The translations under genes were made by a program, and so were the position numbers. Below are positions 1 through 10,018 of a stretch of DNA of 64,000 nt, in pieces (within the stretch, counting starts at the first letter, position 1; every line of letters starts with the position of its first letter). The notes beneath the pieces are model-generated. The model was not told the DNA's origin. It worked only from the letters and a program-made list of their open reading frames with translations, and did no database searches. The stretch is from Diabrotica undecimpunctata (taxonomy: Eukaryota > Arthropoda > Insecta > Coleoptera > Chrysomelidae), in assembly GCF_040954645.1 (NCBI RefSeq), contig NC_092803.1, forward strand, positions 124,639,961 to 124,703,960, given 5' to 3'.

Positions 1-160
1 TTCACTTCCTGTCAAGGGTAATACCAAGGTACTTCATCTCGTCAGAAAAATTTAGACTGTAGTTTAGAATCCTTGGGGGTATTAAGCCCGTGATTCTTCT
101 TTTCCTGGTAAAGAGGACCATCTCTGTTTTCTTAGGATTTATACGTCGTTTTCTATAACA
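1..160 (-). pseudogene. LINE reverse transcriptase fragment
   Basis: Read on the minus strand this gives RINPKKTEMVLFTRK and, about 25 residues later, KYLGITLD. That pair of motifs lies just downstream of the (Y/F)ADD catalytic box in non-LTR reverse transcriptases of the Jockey/CR1 type. The fragment runs off the left edge of the window, so its 3' extent is unknown. No intact reading frame continues upstream (to the right). It is a transposon relic; assignment to a clade is inference from two short motifs. Confidence 0.72.
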
Positions 161-165
161 AGTTT

Positions 166-957
166 CTATAGCAAAATATTGAGTTTGACAATATAGTAAA
201 ATCGTTTTATTGTTTAAACAAAAAACCTGATTTTCGTCTAACTAGTTTACTTAATAGACGGTCAATAAGATACAAAAAAAAATATATATATATATGTAAA
301 GTAATGTACCCACAAAAGAAAAGGAAATTATCCAAATATGATAAAACCGAATAATAGGGCAAAATTATATATTTACGTTAAACCACATATTCGTCGCTTG
401 AAATAGTGTTTTAATAAACTAAATATTTCTCAGTATACAGCGGCTAAAGCTTTTAGGCTTTAATTACTCGATTTTTCACATTTTATCCATACACCGTAGT
501 CCCAATTAAGCGCATAGCGTAATTTAATAAAAAAACTTCGACTAAACGCTGCCATCGGCATAGCGCTTGTGCTGGCTCAATAAATTTGGTTAGGGTGCAT
601 TGCCACACGCCGATTTCCAAACAAAATTTGTAACGAGCAATAACAATAGTTTCAATCAGAGGCGTTACTGGTGTAGTGCAGAAATTATTAATAAGTTCTA
701 ACGTTTTTTTTATTGATCAATTCTACTAAAATACATGCAGGCATGTAAGTTTTACCTGTACCACAAACATGGAAAGAAGGATGAATAACATCGGTACACA
801 AGAAAGGTAGTAGAAGGTAGAAAGAACGGTACATGAGCTGTAGTTCTAAAATTAAATTAGAAAATAAAATATCAGAAGGCTTCGACGTCTCTAAATTATT
901 GAGACAGGGATACTGAGTATCTTCAGTTGTAGTCAATATATACATTATACATTAATG
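166..957. other. AT-rich interval without recognised genes
   Basis: No reading frame with coding character was found. The only structure I see is a short dispersed repeat near 618-660 that recurs near 6139-6188. Confidence 0.5.
618..660. repeat. Short dispersed repeat, copy 1
   Basis: About 30 bases centred on CGAGCAATAACAATAGTT recur near 6142-6175 with few differences. The flanks do not align, so this is a short fragment of some interspersed repeat rather than a duplication of the locus. Confidence 0.55.
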
Positions 958-1735
958 AAGCCGTGATACAGTGGAAAGAGAAATATAAGACGATGGGACT
1001 GCCAATAGGTGATATAATACCCCACTACACATTAAATTACACAGATAATTAAATTGTTATTGCACACGATAGGAAAGATTTAGAATATGTCAAGAAAAAT
1101 TATGGAAGAATATAAAAGCAGAGTCTGGAGGTCAACAGGTAAAACCATAGTACCTATGAAATGAGTAATATTACGAAAAAACTTGACCTGGACTAGAAAA
1201 AAATTTAAAGTTACAAGGAGCACATATATTTATTTTAGACATTAAGCTATCTAGGACATGCGAAATATAAAACAGCGAATAGTAGAAAGAAGACAAGTGA
1301 TAGAGACCCTGAATTCAGTTTTACGACAAAAAATATAATATAAATATAAAAAATATTATAATTAGAGATGCAAAGAGACGAATCTACAATACAATAGGTA
1401 TTAACATATGGACCAAAATTATGGCAATTTACCAAAAAAAAAAATAAATAAAGTACTGAAATATTCTTTGAAGGAGAGCCGCAAGAAGATCTCGGTTCGA
1501 ATACAAAAGAAATGACGATATTAGAAGAGATACAAAAATAGCAACTTGTATGATAAGTACTCGTCTGACGAATGGAAGAAAAATTCGCCAAAAAGTATTA
1601 GACTGAATGAATCCCCATAGGAAAAGGGGAACGAGGAAGACCGGCAACAACATGGATGAAGGACATCTCCAAAGGCAATGTCTTAAAGGATTAGAAACTG
1701 AAAGACATGGTACGCAGTGGAAAACCTTTTAATAT
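958..1735 (+). pseudogene. Degraded LINE reverse transcriptase, C-terminal half
   Basis: The plus strand reads TMGLPIGD, then LNYTDN, a stop, and IVIAHDRKDLEYV. This lines up with GMGVPVRN, LSFADDQVVIAQDQDDLSYM in the LINE at 16.84 kb, so the box corresponding to FADD has decayed to YTDN. Near 1615-1665 it reads PIGKGERGRPATTWMKDI, the basic RGRP tail typical of RTE-like LINE C-termini. Stops and frame changes are numerous. It is an old 5'-truncated relic of the same lineage as the 16.84-kb LINE. Confidence 0.7.
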
Positions 1736-2110
1736 ACGTATATTTAAGTTCTGGTGATAAAAATTTTACATTATTGTCGTCCAGTAAACATATCTATTAA
1801 TGTTAATTTTTTTAATATAAATCTATTCGGTTTGTTTCTGAAAAAATCGGTTAGAACTACACTGTCTTGCTTTATTCGTTTATGATAGAATCTTTTTGTT
1901 GTGATCTTAAGCTTTAAAAGAGATCCAGTTGACTTCTAATGGTGATATATAGAAGTAGTTTTATGATTTATTACAAAAATGTGTCACATTATTACAATGT
2001 TAATGAAGTGAAAAGAATTTAAGGAGAGAAGTTTTAGGATTTTCTTTATTCGATTATATCTTCAACCAGTGAAATTTAAAATCTCTGTTGTTTATGGATA
2101 TTGTCATTTA
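1736..2110. other. No recognisable feature
   Basis: AT-rich sequence between two LINE relics; nothing supported. Confidence 0.4.
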
Positions 2111-2114
2111 CCTT

Positions 2115-2390
2115 CTTACTGCGCTGTCTCCTTTCGAACGTTGGCCATTCAAATGCCAATTGTTGTTTTGGAAAAGGCTGCATGAAATATGTCTGCGGAT
2201 AAGTGGTCAAGCCATCTCCTTAGGTCCTTCATCAAAGAGTTTTAAAGTCTTTTTACTGATCTGTTGACCTAATTTACCTGTTATTATGTAAAATAATATA
2301 TATCTTTCTTCTTACCACATGATCCAAATATTGTAGTTTCTTCTCTTTGATAGCGCTTATCAGTTCTTTAAGTTTGTACACAGTACAGAC
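2115..2390 (-). pseudogene. RTE-like LINE C-terminal fragment
   Basis: On the minus strand the translation contains LQYLDHVVRR, then LRRWLDHLSADIFHAAFSK and MANVRKE. These match in order the C-terminus of the RTE-like element at 17.2 kb (LEYLGHVMR, LRKWYNTTTTELFRAAISK, MIANVRNG). Stops and at least one frame change interrupt it. The catalytic region is absent, so this is a 5'-truncated insertion. Confidence 0.72.
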
Positions 2391-2589
2391 CACTTCTATT
2401 TATACTAAAAAAAACTAAACCAAGTTTTTAATGTGAAAAATAAACCCAACACTAAATTTACTTATAGTTATTATTTATAGTAATTGCGGAAAAAATATCA
2501 AGAGTACTTTATATTAAAATCAGTAACTTTAACATCTCTTTTAAAACCAAACACAACATTAAGTCCGTTTTTAGCAAAACTAAGAACAA

Positions 2590-2950
2590 AGTTGATGAAC
2601 AAAACAAAAGTCGTATTTACAAATATTGTCTTGTGATTGTAATATGACTTATGTGGGTAGAACAAGGAGAACCATGGTTCAAAGAATCAAGGAACATCGC
2701 AATAACACAGCTAAATCAAACTCTAAACATCACATTAAATTTAATAATAATTCCTTTTCTCCTACTAAAAACATGAAATTTTTAAAACATCCCAGATAAA
2801 AATTTTTAGATTTTTGAATCTTCTGGAAGACCTTGAGATATCAAACGAACTAAAGCTGAACTCTGATTGTTGATTAAACACACAAATCAATCTCAATTGC
2901 AATTTTAAACCTGTTTTTAAATTATTGTGGGAAATTTTAGAAGACGAAGA
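2590..2950 (+). pseudogene. Penelope-like element, GIY-YIG endonuclease fragment
   Basis: The plus strand contains CDCNMTYVGRTRRTMVQRI followed by KEHRNN. The spacing C-x-C, TYVG, R and EH is that of the GIY-YIG nuclease domain that Penelope-like elements carry behind their reverse transcriptase. A stop interrupts it after about 65 codons and the RT part is missing. The sequence is distinct from the PLEs at 13-21 kb, so it represents another family. Confidence 0.72.
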
Positions 2951-3284
2951 GTGAACTCATTTTTTTTTTTAATTTGATTACTAATTTATAACATTTATTT
3001 GTAATCAATTATGTGACAAGTTATTCTTCATTGAAATAAGAAAAATTTTCCATTTTTACTTAAAATTCTTACAATCCCAATTACAAGATATAAAATTTTT
3101 TTTTAAAAAACCCTCAAGTATCATACTGAGAAACATCACAATCTAGTTTGTTCTTTATATTTTTCGATAATTTTTAAAATCCTAATTCAGTAATGACATA
3201 TTTCAATTATCATCGTCTTTGAAAAATCATTTAAACGGCTGGTATTCGATTTTGCTCACTCTATCAACTGCTTTAACTCCGGTA

Positions 3285-3958
3285 TAAAGGTCGATTTATA
3301 CATATCCGTACCGTCTCCGTTCCGTGTCCGTGCCGAGTCCGGGTATTTTTAATGTTATATTTACTCACAACCGCATTGTGGCAGTATGCGTACCAAGCCG
3401 AATAGAAAGGAAAACGTTATTACATATTTCTATATAAAAAAAAAGATAAAAATATGGCGGCTTACATAGAAGATCTCATCATGTTGTCATTATTACTTGA
3501 TGAAGAGAAAGATCAAGAGCAGAAAGGACGGAAAGAAAGAAACGGAATGTGAATCATATGTCGAAAAAAGACAAAATGAAGGAGAATTCAAAATATACAG
3601 AGAATTATTGGACGATGAAACAACATTTCACGAATATTTTAGAATGGCGCAGTACTCTTTTTTTTTACTTTTTTATTTAATACATATAGAAGCCATAATA
3701 TACTAACCGCATAAAAACTCCTGCTTGTCTCTTTACCAGCACTTGCGTTCAAAATACAATAAAATAGTGTTTATACAAGTCCATGCATCAGCAGTGCCGA
3801 AAACAAAAATATCGTTTGGGATTAATTTCAGACGGAGCACGGACGGGCATCGTCCGGAAAACGCCAATGTATATCATAAGAGTACATTTTTTTTTTTTTT
3901 GCCGGCACTGTCATAACACGGAACGCACACGGCACGGATATGTAAAAATCGACCATAA
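3285..3958 (+). mobile_element. Short PIF/Harbinger element with TAA duplications
   Basis: The element spans 3288-3955. Its ends are inverted repeats: AGGTCGATTTATACATATCC on the left and, reverse-complemented, TGGTCGATTTTTACATATCC on the right. Similarity continues inward for about 40 bases through a CCGT-rich stretch. TAA lies immediately outside both ends (3285-3287 and 3956-3958), the target duplication typical of PIF/Harbinger. At about 668 bp it holds only the start of a transposase gene, so it cannot move by itself. The right half holds a T tract near 3887-3900. Confidence 0.82.
3454..3706 (+). pseudogene. Truncated Harbinger transposase N-terminus
   Basis: Translation from ATG at 3454 begins MAAYIEDLIMLSLLLDEEKD, an acidic leader seen in HARBI1-like transposases. 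After a frame change it continues EKRQNEGEFKIYRELLDDE and FHEYFRMAQYSFFLLF, the segment preceding the helix-turn-helix in that family. The DDE catalytic region is missing entirely. The inverted repeats close around it, so the gene was internally deleted, leaving a MITE-like derivative. Confidence 0.75.
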
Positions 3959-4017
3959 ATGATTGTGTTCCGACACTCGTACCATAAACAAATTTTTTAA
4001 TGTGTTTATTGTAGAGG

Positions 4018-4060
4018 CCAGTGTACAGTGAAGATGGCTGTAAGCCGAAAGCACTCAGGT
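4018..4060 (+). ncRNA. Hammerhead-like motif, degenerate core (PLE-derived)
   Basis: GUGAAGA is followed by one unpaired U, a perfect 4-bp helix (GGCU/AGCC, loop GUA), then GAAAGC. This matches the hammerhead order core-helix II-GAA, with C3 of the core replaced by G. It lies about 150 bases upstream of a PLE nuclease relic, which fits an origin in a PLE terminal repeat. Confidence 0.5.
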
Positions 4061-4213
4061 AGAAATTAAAATCTTTTACATCTACCATGCATTCATTCTA
4101 ATTTTTGTTTCAGAATCTATAATACCAGATCTGTAAGAAAATTTACGGCCATAGCCATACGTAAATAGTTTTTAATCAGACAAGTCTACTTCTCTAATGA
4201 ACTAAGTGTAGAA

Positions 4214-4510
4214 TATTAAATATGAGTAACACAATTTACCGAATAAATTACAGCGAATGTCAAAGTATTATTGGTAAAAGTTAACAGTGGCTTAAGCAAC
4301 GTGTCACTCAACACAAAAGTAGTTGCAACATAAGAAAAAACTCGTGTGTCTTAGTGGACCACTACTTAAAAACAGGATATTAATTTGACTTTAATAATGT
4401 AAAAATCTTAGAACAAGTTGATAATTATAAAAACCAGCTTTCGCTTGAAATGGTACACATTAAACTCCTGAATCTATCAATTATAAGAGTGGTACCAACA
4501 ATTTAAGTAA
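4214..4510 (+). pseudogene. Penelope-like element, GIY-YIG endonuclease relic
   Basis: The plus strand reads IYRINYSECQSIIGKS, a stop, QWLKQRVTQHKSS, then VLVDHYLKTGY, a stop, FDFNNVKILEQ and YKNQLSLEMVHIK. The order (C-containing strand, IG, R...H, then DH...H, F.F..VKIL and SLEM.HI) is that of the GIY-YIG domain of Penelope-like elements. The first motif (YIG) has decayed and two stops are present. Only the 3' end of the element survives. Confidence 0.72.
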
Positions 4511-4857
4511 TGTTTACTGCAACATTCTAGGTAACACATAATATGATGATTCTAAGCTTTTACATTTTATAGATTAATTTAACACGCTCCTAATTATTTG
4601 TCATTTACTCCTTTTTACCTTACAATATCGATAATACTCTATTGTTTCGTTAAACTTATTCCAGTTACCACAACTCCTAAATATATTAAAATCAAACAAA
4701 TATTAAGAAAATGTCATTTACATATATTTAAGTGAAAATTAGCTTTGATGCCTCGAGCTTTAAACAACTGGTAACCTTAATTTGCGACCATTTTTTCTCA
4801 GGCAACCTTAAATTATCAAATTAAGAAAAAAATAGCTTTAATTTAATATAAAAAACA

Positions 4858-5240
4858 TGCATAGACGTCATTCGAGCATCACCCTTCGAGCTGTGGGTGC
4901 ACAGAAGAATTCTAAAAATATCATGGACAGAACACGTCACAAACAAAGAGGTTCTGGGAAGGATGAACAAAGAAATGGAAATTTTAAATACAATAAAAAC
5001 AAGAAAATTAGAATATCTCGGACATATTACACGTGGAGAGAAATACACCTTGCTCCAACTGATTATGCAGGGAAAGATCCAAGGAAAGAGAAGCGTAGGG
5101 AGGCGTAGAATGTCATGGCTGCGCAACCTGAGAGAGAGTGGTACGGTTGTACATTAAATGAACTTTTTAGAGCAGCCGTCTCAAAAGTCCGAATAGCTAT
5201 GATGATTGCCGACCTCCGCAGCGGAGATGGCACTTGAAGA
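4858..5240 (+). pseudogene. RTE-like LINE C-terminus and 3' end
   Basis: The plus strand reads VHRRILKISWTEHVTNKEVL, then KLEYLGHITRG, LLQLIMQGKIQGKRSVGRRR and SWLRNLRE, ending near the last coding residues of the family. It is a direct relative of the 17.2-kb element, and the sequence after it (GCACTTGAAGAAGA) matches that element's 3' end. A frame change lies near 5145. It is a 5'-truncated insertion of about 380 bp. Confidence 0.8.
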
Positions 5241-5439
5241 AGATAGAGGTTATGAGCATGTTGTTTAAAAAAAATTTAAAGAAATGAAAAATTTGTTAAA
5301 AAAATAATCTTATATACTAAAACGCTAAGCCCTTTTCTTGTCCACCACTTTACTCAAAAACCCTATTAGATAATTAAAATATTTTTTCGGAATATTATTA
5401 GTATTACGTATGAGATTGTCAAGATATACTTTTGGTACA

Positions 5440-5845
5440 AAAATTCACTTCCGGTTTTGAGATGACCGGAAGTTAAAATTTACTTTAAGTTTTAGACCCC
5501 ACAATGTATATATGGATCGAAAGGTCTCGTCGAGACAAATCTAAATATGTACTTCCGGTTGCGATCCGACACCGGAAGTGACCCGAAACGTGCATAAAAC
5601 GTCAAGATAGACCAAATCTGACACCGGATTCGTGATCAGCATGCAAAATTAACTGTTAAATGATATCCATGTCGACATTTGATGAACTAAAAATTGCATT
5701 CCGGTTTTGAGGTCGACTTCTGGTTTCGTTTTTATTAGTCAAATCAATAGAGAATTCAACGTAGAGTTAAAAAATGTAAGTTCACGAAATTATCATTTAT
5801 AGTTTTTGAGTTATTGATAAAAATATTTTTACTTCCGGTCATTGT
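5440..5845. repeat. Cluster of inverted ACTTCCGGT motifs
   Basis: ACTTCCGGT or its complement ACCGGAAGT occurs at 5447-5455 (forward), 5465-5473 (reverse), 5551-5559 (forward), 5571-5579 (reverse) and 5831-5839 (forward), with a near-copy at about 5697-5705. Two forward/reverse pairs sit 9 and 11 bases apart, so they form short palindromes. No coding sequence overlaps. The block looks like part of an interspersed noncoding element; the motif also resembles an ETS-family binding core, but nothing shows such use here. Confidence 0.55.
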
Positions 5846-7390
5846 ATATATTGTATATTTTTCTAGCAAAATAAAAATTTCATTTAAAAAACTCGATGTC
5901 GAGTTGGTCCGCTAGTTATTATTAAATGAATTACTAGTACTATCTGAATCTATGATCCCACTTTTTTTCTAAACATCACATTTATTCATGGTAGCCAAAC
6001 TAATAGAACATCTTGGATAAAAAACAAAACGACATATTTCATCAAGCACTTTACTCCCTGACTCATACTTTAAAAATATCGTATGAAGTTTAAAATCTTC
6101 CCATCTACGCCGCTGTTCATGTGTGTTTCACTGAGATTTTGAAACAAAATTTCAACGAGCAATAACAATAGTTGAAATAATCAGGAACTGGGTGAGTTAT
6201 GGACCAGCACAGGATGCGTGACAGGAGACAGTTCACTAACACATTTCATCGGTGCAGTGGCATTAAGCGACACGAAAAACTCGTTAGAAATTTCGGGTGC
6301 ATATTCACATATAATCTGATAAAACGGTTATAAGTAAATGGTTAGATTCACGAATAAGGGAACCTTTTTACAGTAATCATAATTTTCTACTATCTTCTAC
6401 TACAGAGATTTATTTTTGATTTGCGGTATATAATTATTTTAATGGGAACGTACTATCATGCTTATAAACAAAATCTGTTCAGATATAACCGGTTTTTTTT
6501 CTCCAAAAATACTTTAGAAGGAAAATTAGACGTATCAAAAATAGTGCTATAAAATTATTACAAACGCTGATTTTGGAAAATGTAAGCTTTACATCCGAAT
6601 TAAAATTGTTAATTGGCTAAAAAAGTTAAGATTGACTTTTAAGTCATTCTTTTTAGTACACAGATTACTAAACAAAACCAAAGAGTTATTTTCTTTTGGA
6701 TGAGTATGATGCAGCGTGTCTGTAATTATTTTCCAGTTAAAGTTATCTGCAGTTAATAATAATTAATATAGTGCAGTTAAAATACCATTAGGAGACTATT
6801 TAGCGCATAAATGGCCCGAACGAAACCAAACCAAAACCAGAAAGATAAAATTTATACAAAAACTATATTAACAAATGCAGCACCTACTACTAACAAAAAA
6901 GATGGGAATTCATTTTGTAAAAAAGAAAAACAAAACCAAAACAAAATAATACACAATCAGCTCTCTACAGAAATTTTTAAAATAGAAACAAAGAAAAAAT
7001 GTCAAGAAATCGTTAAACTACCATTAACAAAATCTAAAGAAAAATAGACTGAAGTAAAAAGGAAAAAAAAGAAAAAAGATAAACAGACCCCAAGTTGTTA
7101 GTACTATAATAGACCGAAGAAGTCATGTTGTAAAGTCGGCTAAAACGCATGAAGGTTTGTAACGCCACGAAGTAAGTAAGTATGTTTTTATTTGTTTCTC
7201 AGTATCATCCTACAATGCGCCGTGATTCATATCTGAATCAACCACATTTTTCTTTCAATTATTTTGCCTAGTCACATTCTGTGAATATTCACGTACTGAA
7301 ACTTATAAACACGATCTATGGAACAATTAGTAAACATGCCGGCATAAATGCCATCTGTTTTATCGACGCATCTGACAGTTCATTTTCAAC
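5846..7390. other. Long interval without recognised gene
   Basis: Only the second copy of the short dispersed repeat (6139-6188) is identifiable. A 78-codon lysine/asparagine-rich frame at 6811-7047 is low-complexity and not supported as a gene. Confidence 0.45.
6139..6188. repeat. Short dispersed repeat, copy 2
   Basis: Shares CGAGCAATAACAATAGTT and its AAACAAAATTT flank with 618-660, in the same orientation. Confidence 0.55.
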
Positions 7391-7396
7391 CGTTAA

Positions 7397-7717
7397 GTGT
7401 CCTTAAAACCTTACATTAACATATTAAGATTAAGAACAGCTGTTACAAAAGCAACTGAATATCATGGACAGTCAGATAAACCAAGATATGATATATCTAA
7501 TAACCATCTTTATGTATTTGGAAACTACTCGAATTGCACAGATTATTTTTGTCACAGAAAATCATCAGAAACAGACTATATAATGCCAATGAAAGAACGC
7601 AGCCTCTTGAAAGATATTAGCTCATGTGCAGCAAGAGTAAAATTTCATGCAAATAGTCTTATAAATAATATTAGTACCTGGTACCTAATAATACTGGTTT
7701 GTCAAATGTCGGAATAA
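7397..7717 (+). CDS. Unknown coding-like ORF, probably transposon-related
   Basis: A 106-codon frame with balanced composition, unlike the low-complexity surroundings. It includes CTDYFCHR near residues 48-55 and SSCAARVKFHANSLINNIS near residues 76-94. The layout recalls uncharacterised arthropod transposon-associated proteins in which a Cys/His-containing segment precedes an H-A-x-S-L helix, but I do not recognise a named family. The frame ends abruptly after 30 bases of AT-rich sequence, suggesting a truncated fragment. No ATG context or partner gene is evident. Confidence 0.35.
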   Translation: MSLKPYINILRLRTAVTKATEYHGQSDKPRYDISNNHLYVFGNYSNCTDYFCHRKSSETDYIMPMKERSLLKDISSCAARVKFHANSLINNISTWYLIILVCQMSE

Positions 7718-8495
7718 GCCCTAATAATATTATTTAACTTATTTATAACCCTCCCTCATTCTTACCTACCCGTCGGCCAGAATCCAGAAACTATCGACAA
7801 GGACAGCCTGTACTGACCGAGAGAGAGAGTAATATTTAGCAGAGCTTTGAGATTTTTTAAAAAGTTTATACCAAATAGCTGCTTTGTATTACACTTTATG
7901 ATAAAAATAAAAACAGATTCGGAAAGTGGGTCAAATTCTGTAGTGCCCTATTTTAAAAAAAAAAATTTACGTTTATTTTAACCAAAAATATTATTTAAAC
8001 AATTTATTAATTTACAACCAAATAGTGCACTAGAACTTTTTAAGACCTTTCATATAAAAAAAGAATCATCTCAATATCTGCCATAGTTTTTGCGTTATTT
8101 GATATAAACTTTTACATTGGAATTTAGCTATGCCCAGAATCGCGAGGAACGGCCTTAAATGTCTACTCCTGGGCTCTGATTCTATTTCATTTTGATGTCG
8201 AAATTTAAAAGCGACTACGCCATGACAGTCGCAATCGCTAGGGATTCTCATTAATTTCGATTGTAGTTAAAACTGGGGATATTTACTTTATCATTTTGAC
8301 ACTGCTGAAAATTTGGGTTGGCCCTGTTGTTTATTGGCTGCACTATGCTTGTTGAATGTTTGTTTTGTTTACGTTACGTGAACGTCTTTTTTTTCTTGTT
8401 TGAGTTGTTAAATCATAAATATTGGCCATTCTCAATTATATTTTGAATTGAAAGAAAAGATGACAAGAAAAAAAAGGCGATGTGGGAGATCCTTA
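7718..8495. other. No recognised gene
   Basis: Mixed-composition sequence with a short GAGA tract near 7820. Nothing supported. Confidence 0.4.
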
Positions 8496-8499
8496 AGTT

Positions 8500-8529
8500 A
8501 TAACCACTAAGATTTGACTTAGTGGTTAT
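8500..8529. repeat. Perfect 12-bp hairpin
   Basis: ATAACCACTAAG (8500-8511) and its exact complement CTTAGTGGTTAT (8518-8529) are separated by 6 bases. It sits just beyond the stop of the Harbinger fragment and may be an end structure of that element. Confidence 0.7.
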
Positions 8530-8549
8530 ATTCTAATATATTTTTAAAT

Positions 8550-8813
8550 TTACTGCAGCTTAGTAATACTAACCCTAAACATTTTGGGTATCCTAGAGGC
8601 ATAAACACCTTCTTCCAAATATGGTTCTAATACCCTTATTAAATAATTTGCAGCTTGTTTATTAAGCCGGAATTGCTGCCTAAATTGAGCATCACTTAGT
8701 GAAAAAGAATTTTGAGTATCCCGTAACATTCTTCTTATCCTCCGTTATGAACGTCGGATATCTAACCTCTCTAATTCCTCCAAAACTAGCAAATGTCCGT
8801 AAAACACAGCCAT
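8550..8813 (-). pseudogene. PIF/Harbinger transposase N-terminal fragment
   Basis: From ATG at 8813 the minus strand reads MAVFYGHLLVLEELERLDIR, a stop, then RRMLRDTQNSFSLSDAQFRQ and FRLNKQAANYLIRVLEPYL. The F(R)..FRLNK...YLI..L.P pattern is the N-terminal helix-turn-helix region of HARBI1-like transposases. It ends at a stop at 8550-8552 before the DDE catalytic core. The family differs from the 3.3-kb element. The internal stop and missing core make it non-functional. Confidence 0.72.
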
Positions 8814-8904
8814 ATTGATACCTTTTGCCTCAGTTTTCCTTGCAAGGATCAAAACACCGCCTACTTAAACTGAACCTAAGTTCACTTCTCCCAGTCCAGT
8901 CAGT

Positions 8905-9085
8905 CATGTCAGATTAATTTCGACTCGAAATGAAATTTCAACCACTTTCTTGTGGTTGAAATTAATTTCGATAAGTCGAAAACTAGTGACGTCGTTTGGT
9001 TAGTTCAGCTGAAATCCACAAGGTTCGCAAAGTCGCATTTCGACGTCGCCATATTAATTTCGACATGTTTTGAGTCGAAATCTCA
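8905..9085. repeat. Dyad-rich segment with repeated ATTAATTTCGA
   Basis: A perfect hairpin AATTTCAACCAC / GTGGTTGAAATT (8934-8945 and 8952-8963, 6-base loop) is surrounded by copies of ATTAATTTCGA at about 8912, 8961 and 9051, with inverted TCGAAAT copies. It lies upstream of the Harbinger ATG and may be its 5' terminal region, though I could not match it to an opposite end. Confidence 0.5.
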
Positions 9086-9090
9086 ATTAG

Positions 9091-10018
9091 AATTAGGACC
9101 CTGAATCTGGGATATTCTTACAACCGGTATTCTAATAAGCGGTTGGACTGTACTACTTAAATTCTTCTCTGGTTGTTGTTTTTCACATAGGCTTAACATG
9201 GAACGTTTCCACTATAATTGTCTTAACCTACTATATAACATTTATTTTAATGCAATTTAACAGTTACGCCTTTGATTTAAATAGTTGATGTTCTCGCCTT
9301 TACAAAGAAAGTTGTTTGTTAAATGAAGTTGTTGTGGTTAACAATAAAAACTTAATAATAGTTCTATTTTTTACATTTTCTGTCACCTATACCTAATTAC
9401 ATCTTTACTTTTTAGTTTTTTAACAAAAACTATTTTAACTGTTCACATCGCGTACGCTGAAAGCAAACAATAGTGCTAACAAAATAAAATTAAAACATTT
9501 CCTCCCCATGTGTTGGACATGGCTGAGGTGGTGTGTCGCTATATATCCTTCTAAAATGGTACATTGTGGAAACGCAATTGGATTTAAGCTCGTTACATGA
9601 AACGCTGCCAGCAATACGCCAAAATGAGCTCCAATAAAAATTGTTTATACAAGTGAAATTAAATTAGACGCTTGTTTTAACACTATGTTCATTGTCCTTT
9701 ATCCATTACGACGTGCAGATTGTATCCAATAATAAGAAAACACATATTTTTTAATATGTTAAATATTACTAAAGTGCTGTTACTATAACTGTTTGTTAAT
9801 TATAAATATTTTGAGAACTATTCCAAAAGAATTATTTGAGAGATTTTGTAAATATTGTAAAAATTGTGCTGAAAGCAGGATAAAAATCAAATCAATGATG
9901 CATTCAACATGATTGGACATGATTGTTATTAAAGGCAATTGAGATAATAAATATTTTTAACATTTTAACTTTCCCTGTTGGAGGGTTATCCCCGGTACCG
10001 AAAAAGTAAGCAAAGTAT
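9091..10018. other. AT-rich interval, nothing recognised
   Basis: No supported reading frames or repeats up to the TTAA that starts the piggyBac element. Confidence 0.45.

Noticed and set aside
5447..5579. ACCGGAAGT palindromes as an ETS-controlled promoter
   Set aside because: No gene follows and the motif may simply belong to a repeat; kept only as a sequence pattern.
6811..7047. 78-codon Lys/Asn/Gln-rich open frame
   Set aside because: Composition follows the A-rich DNA; no motif, no family resemblance, no upstream signals.
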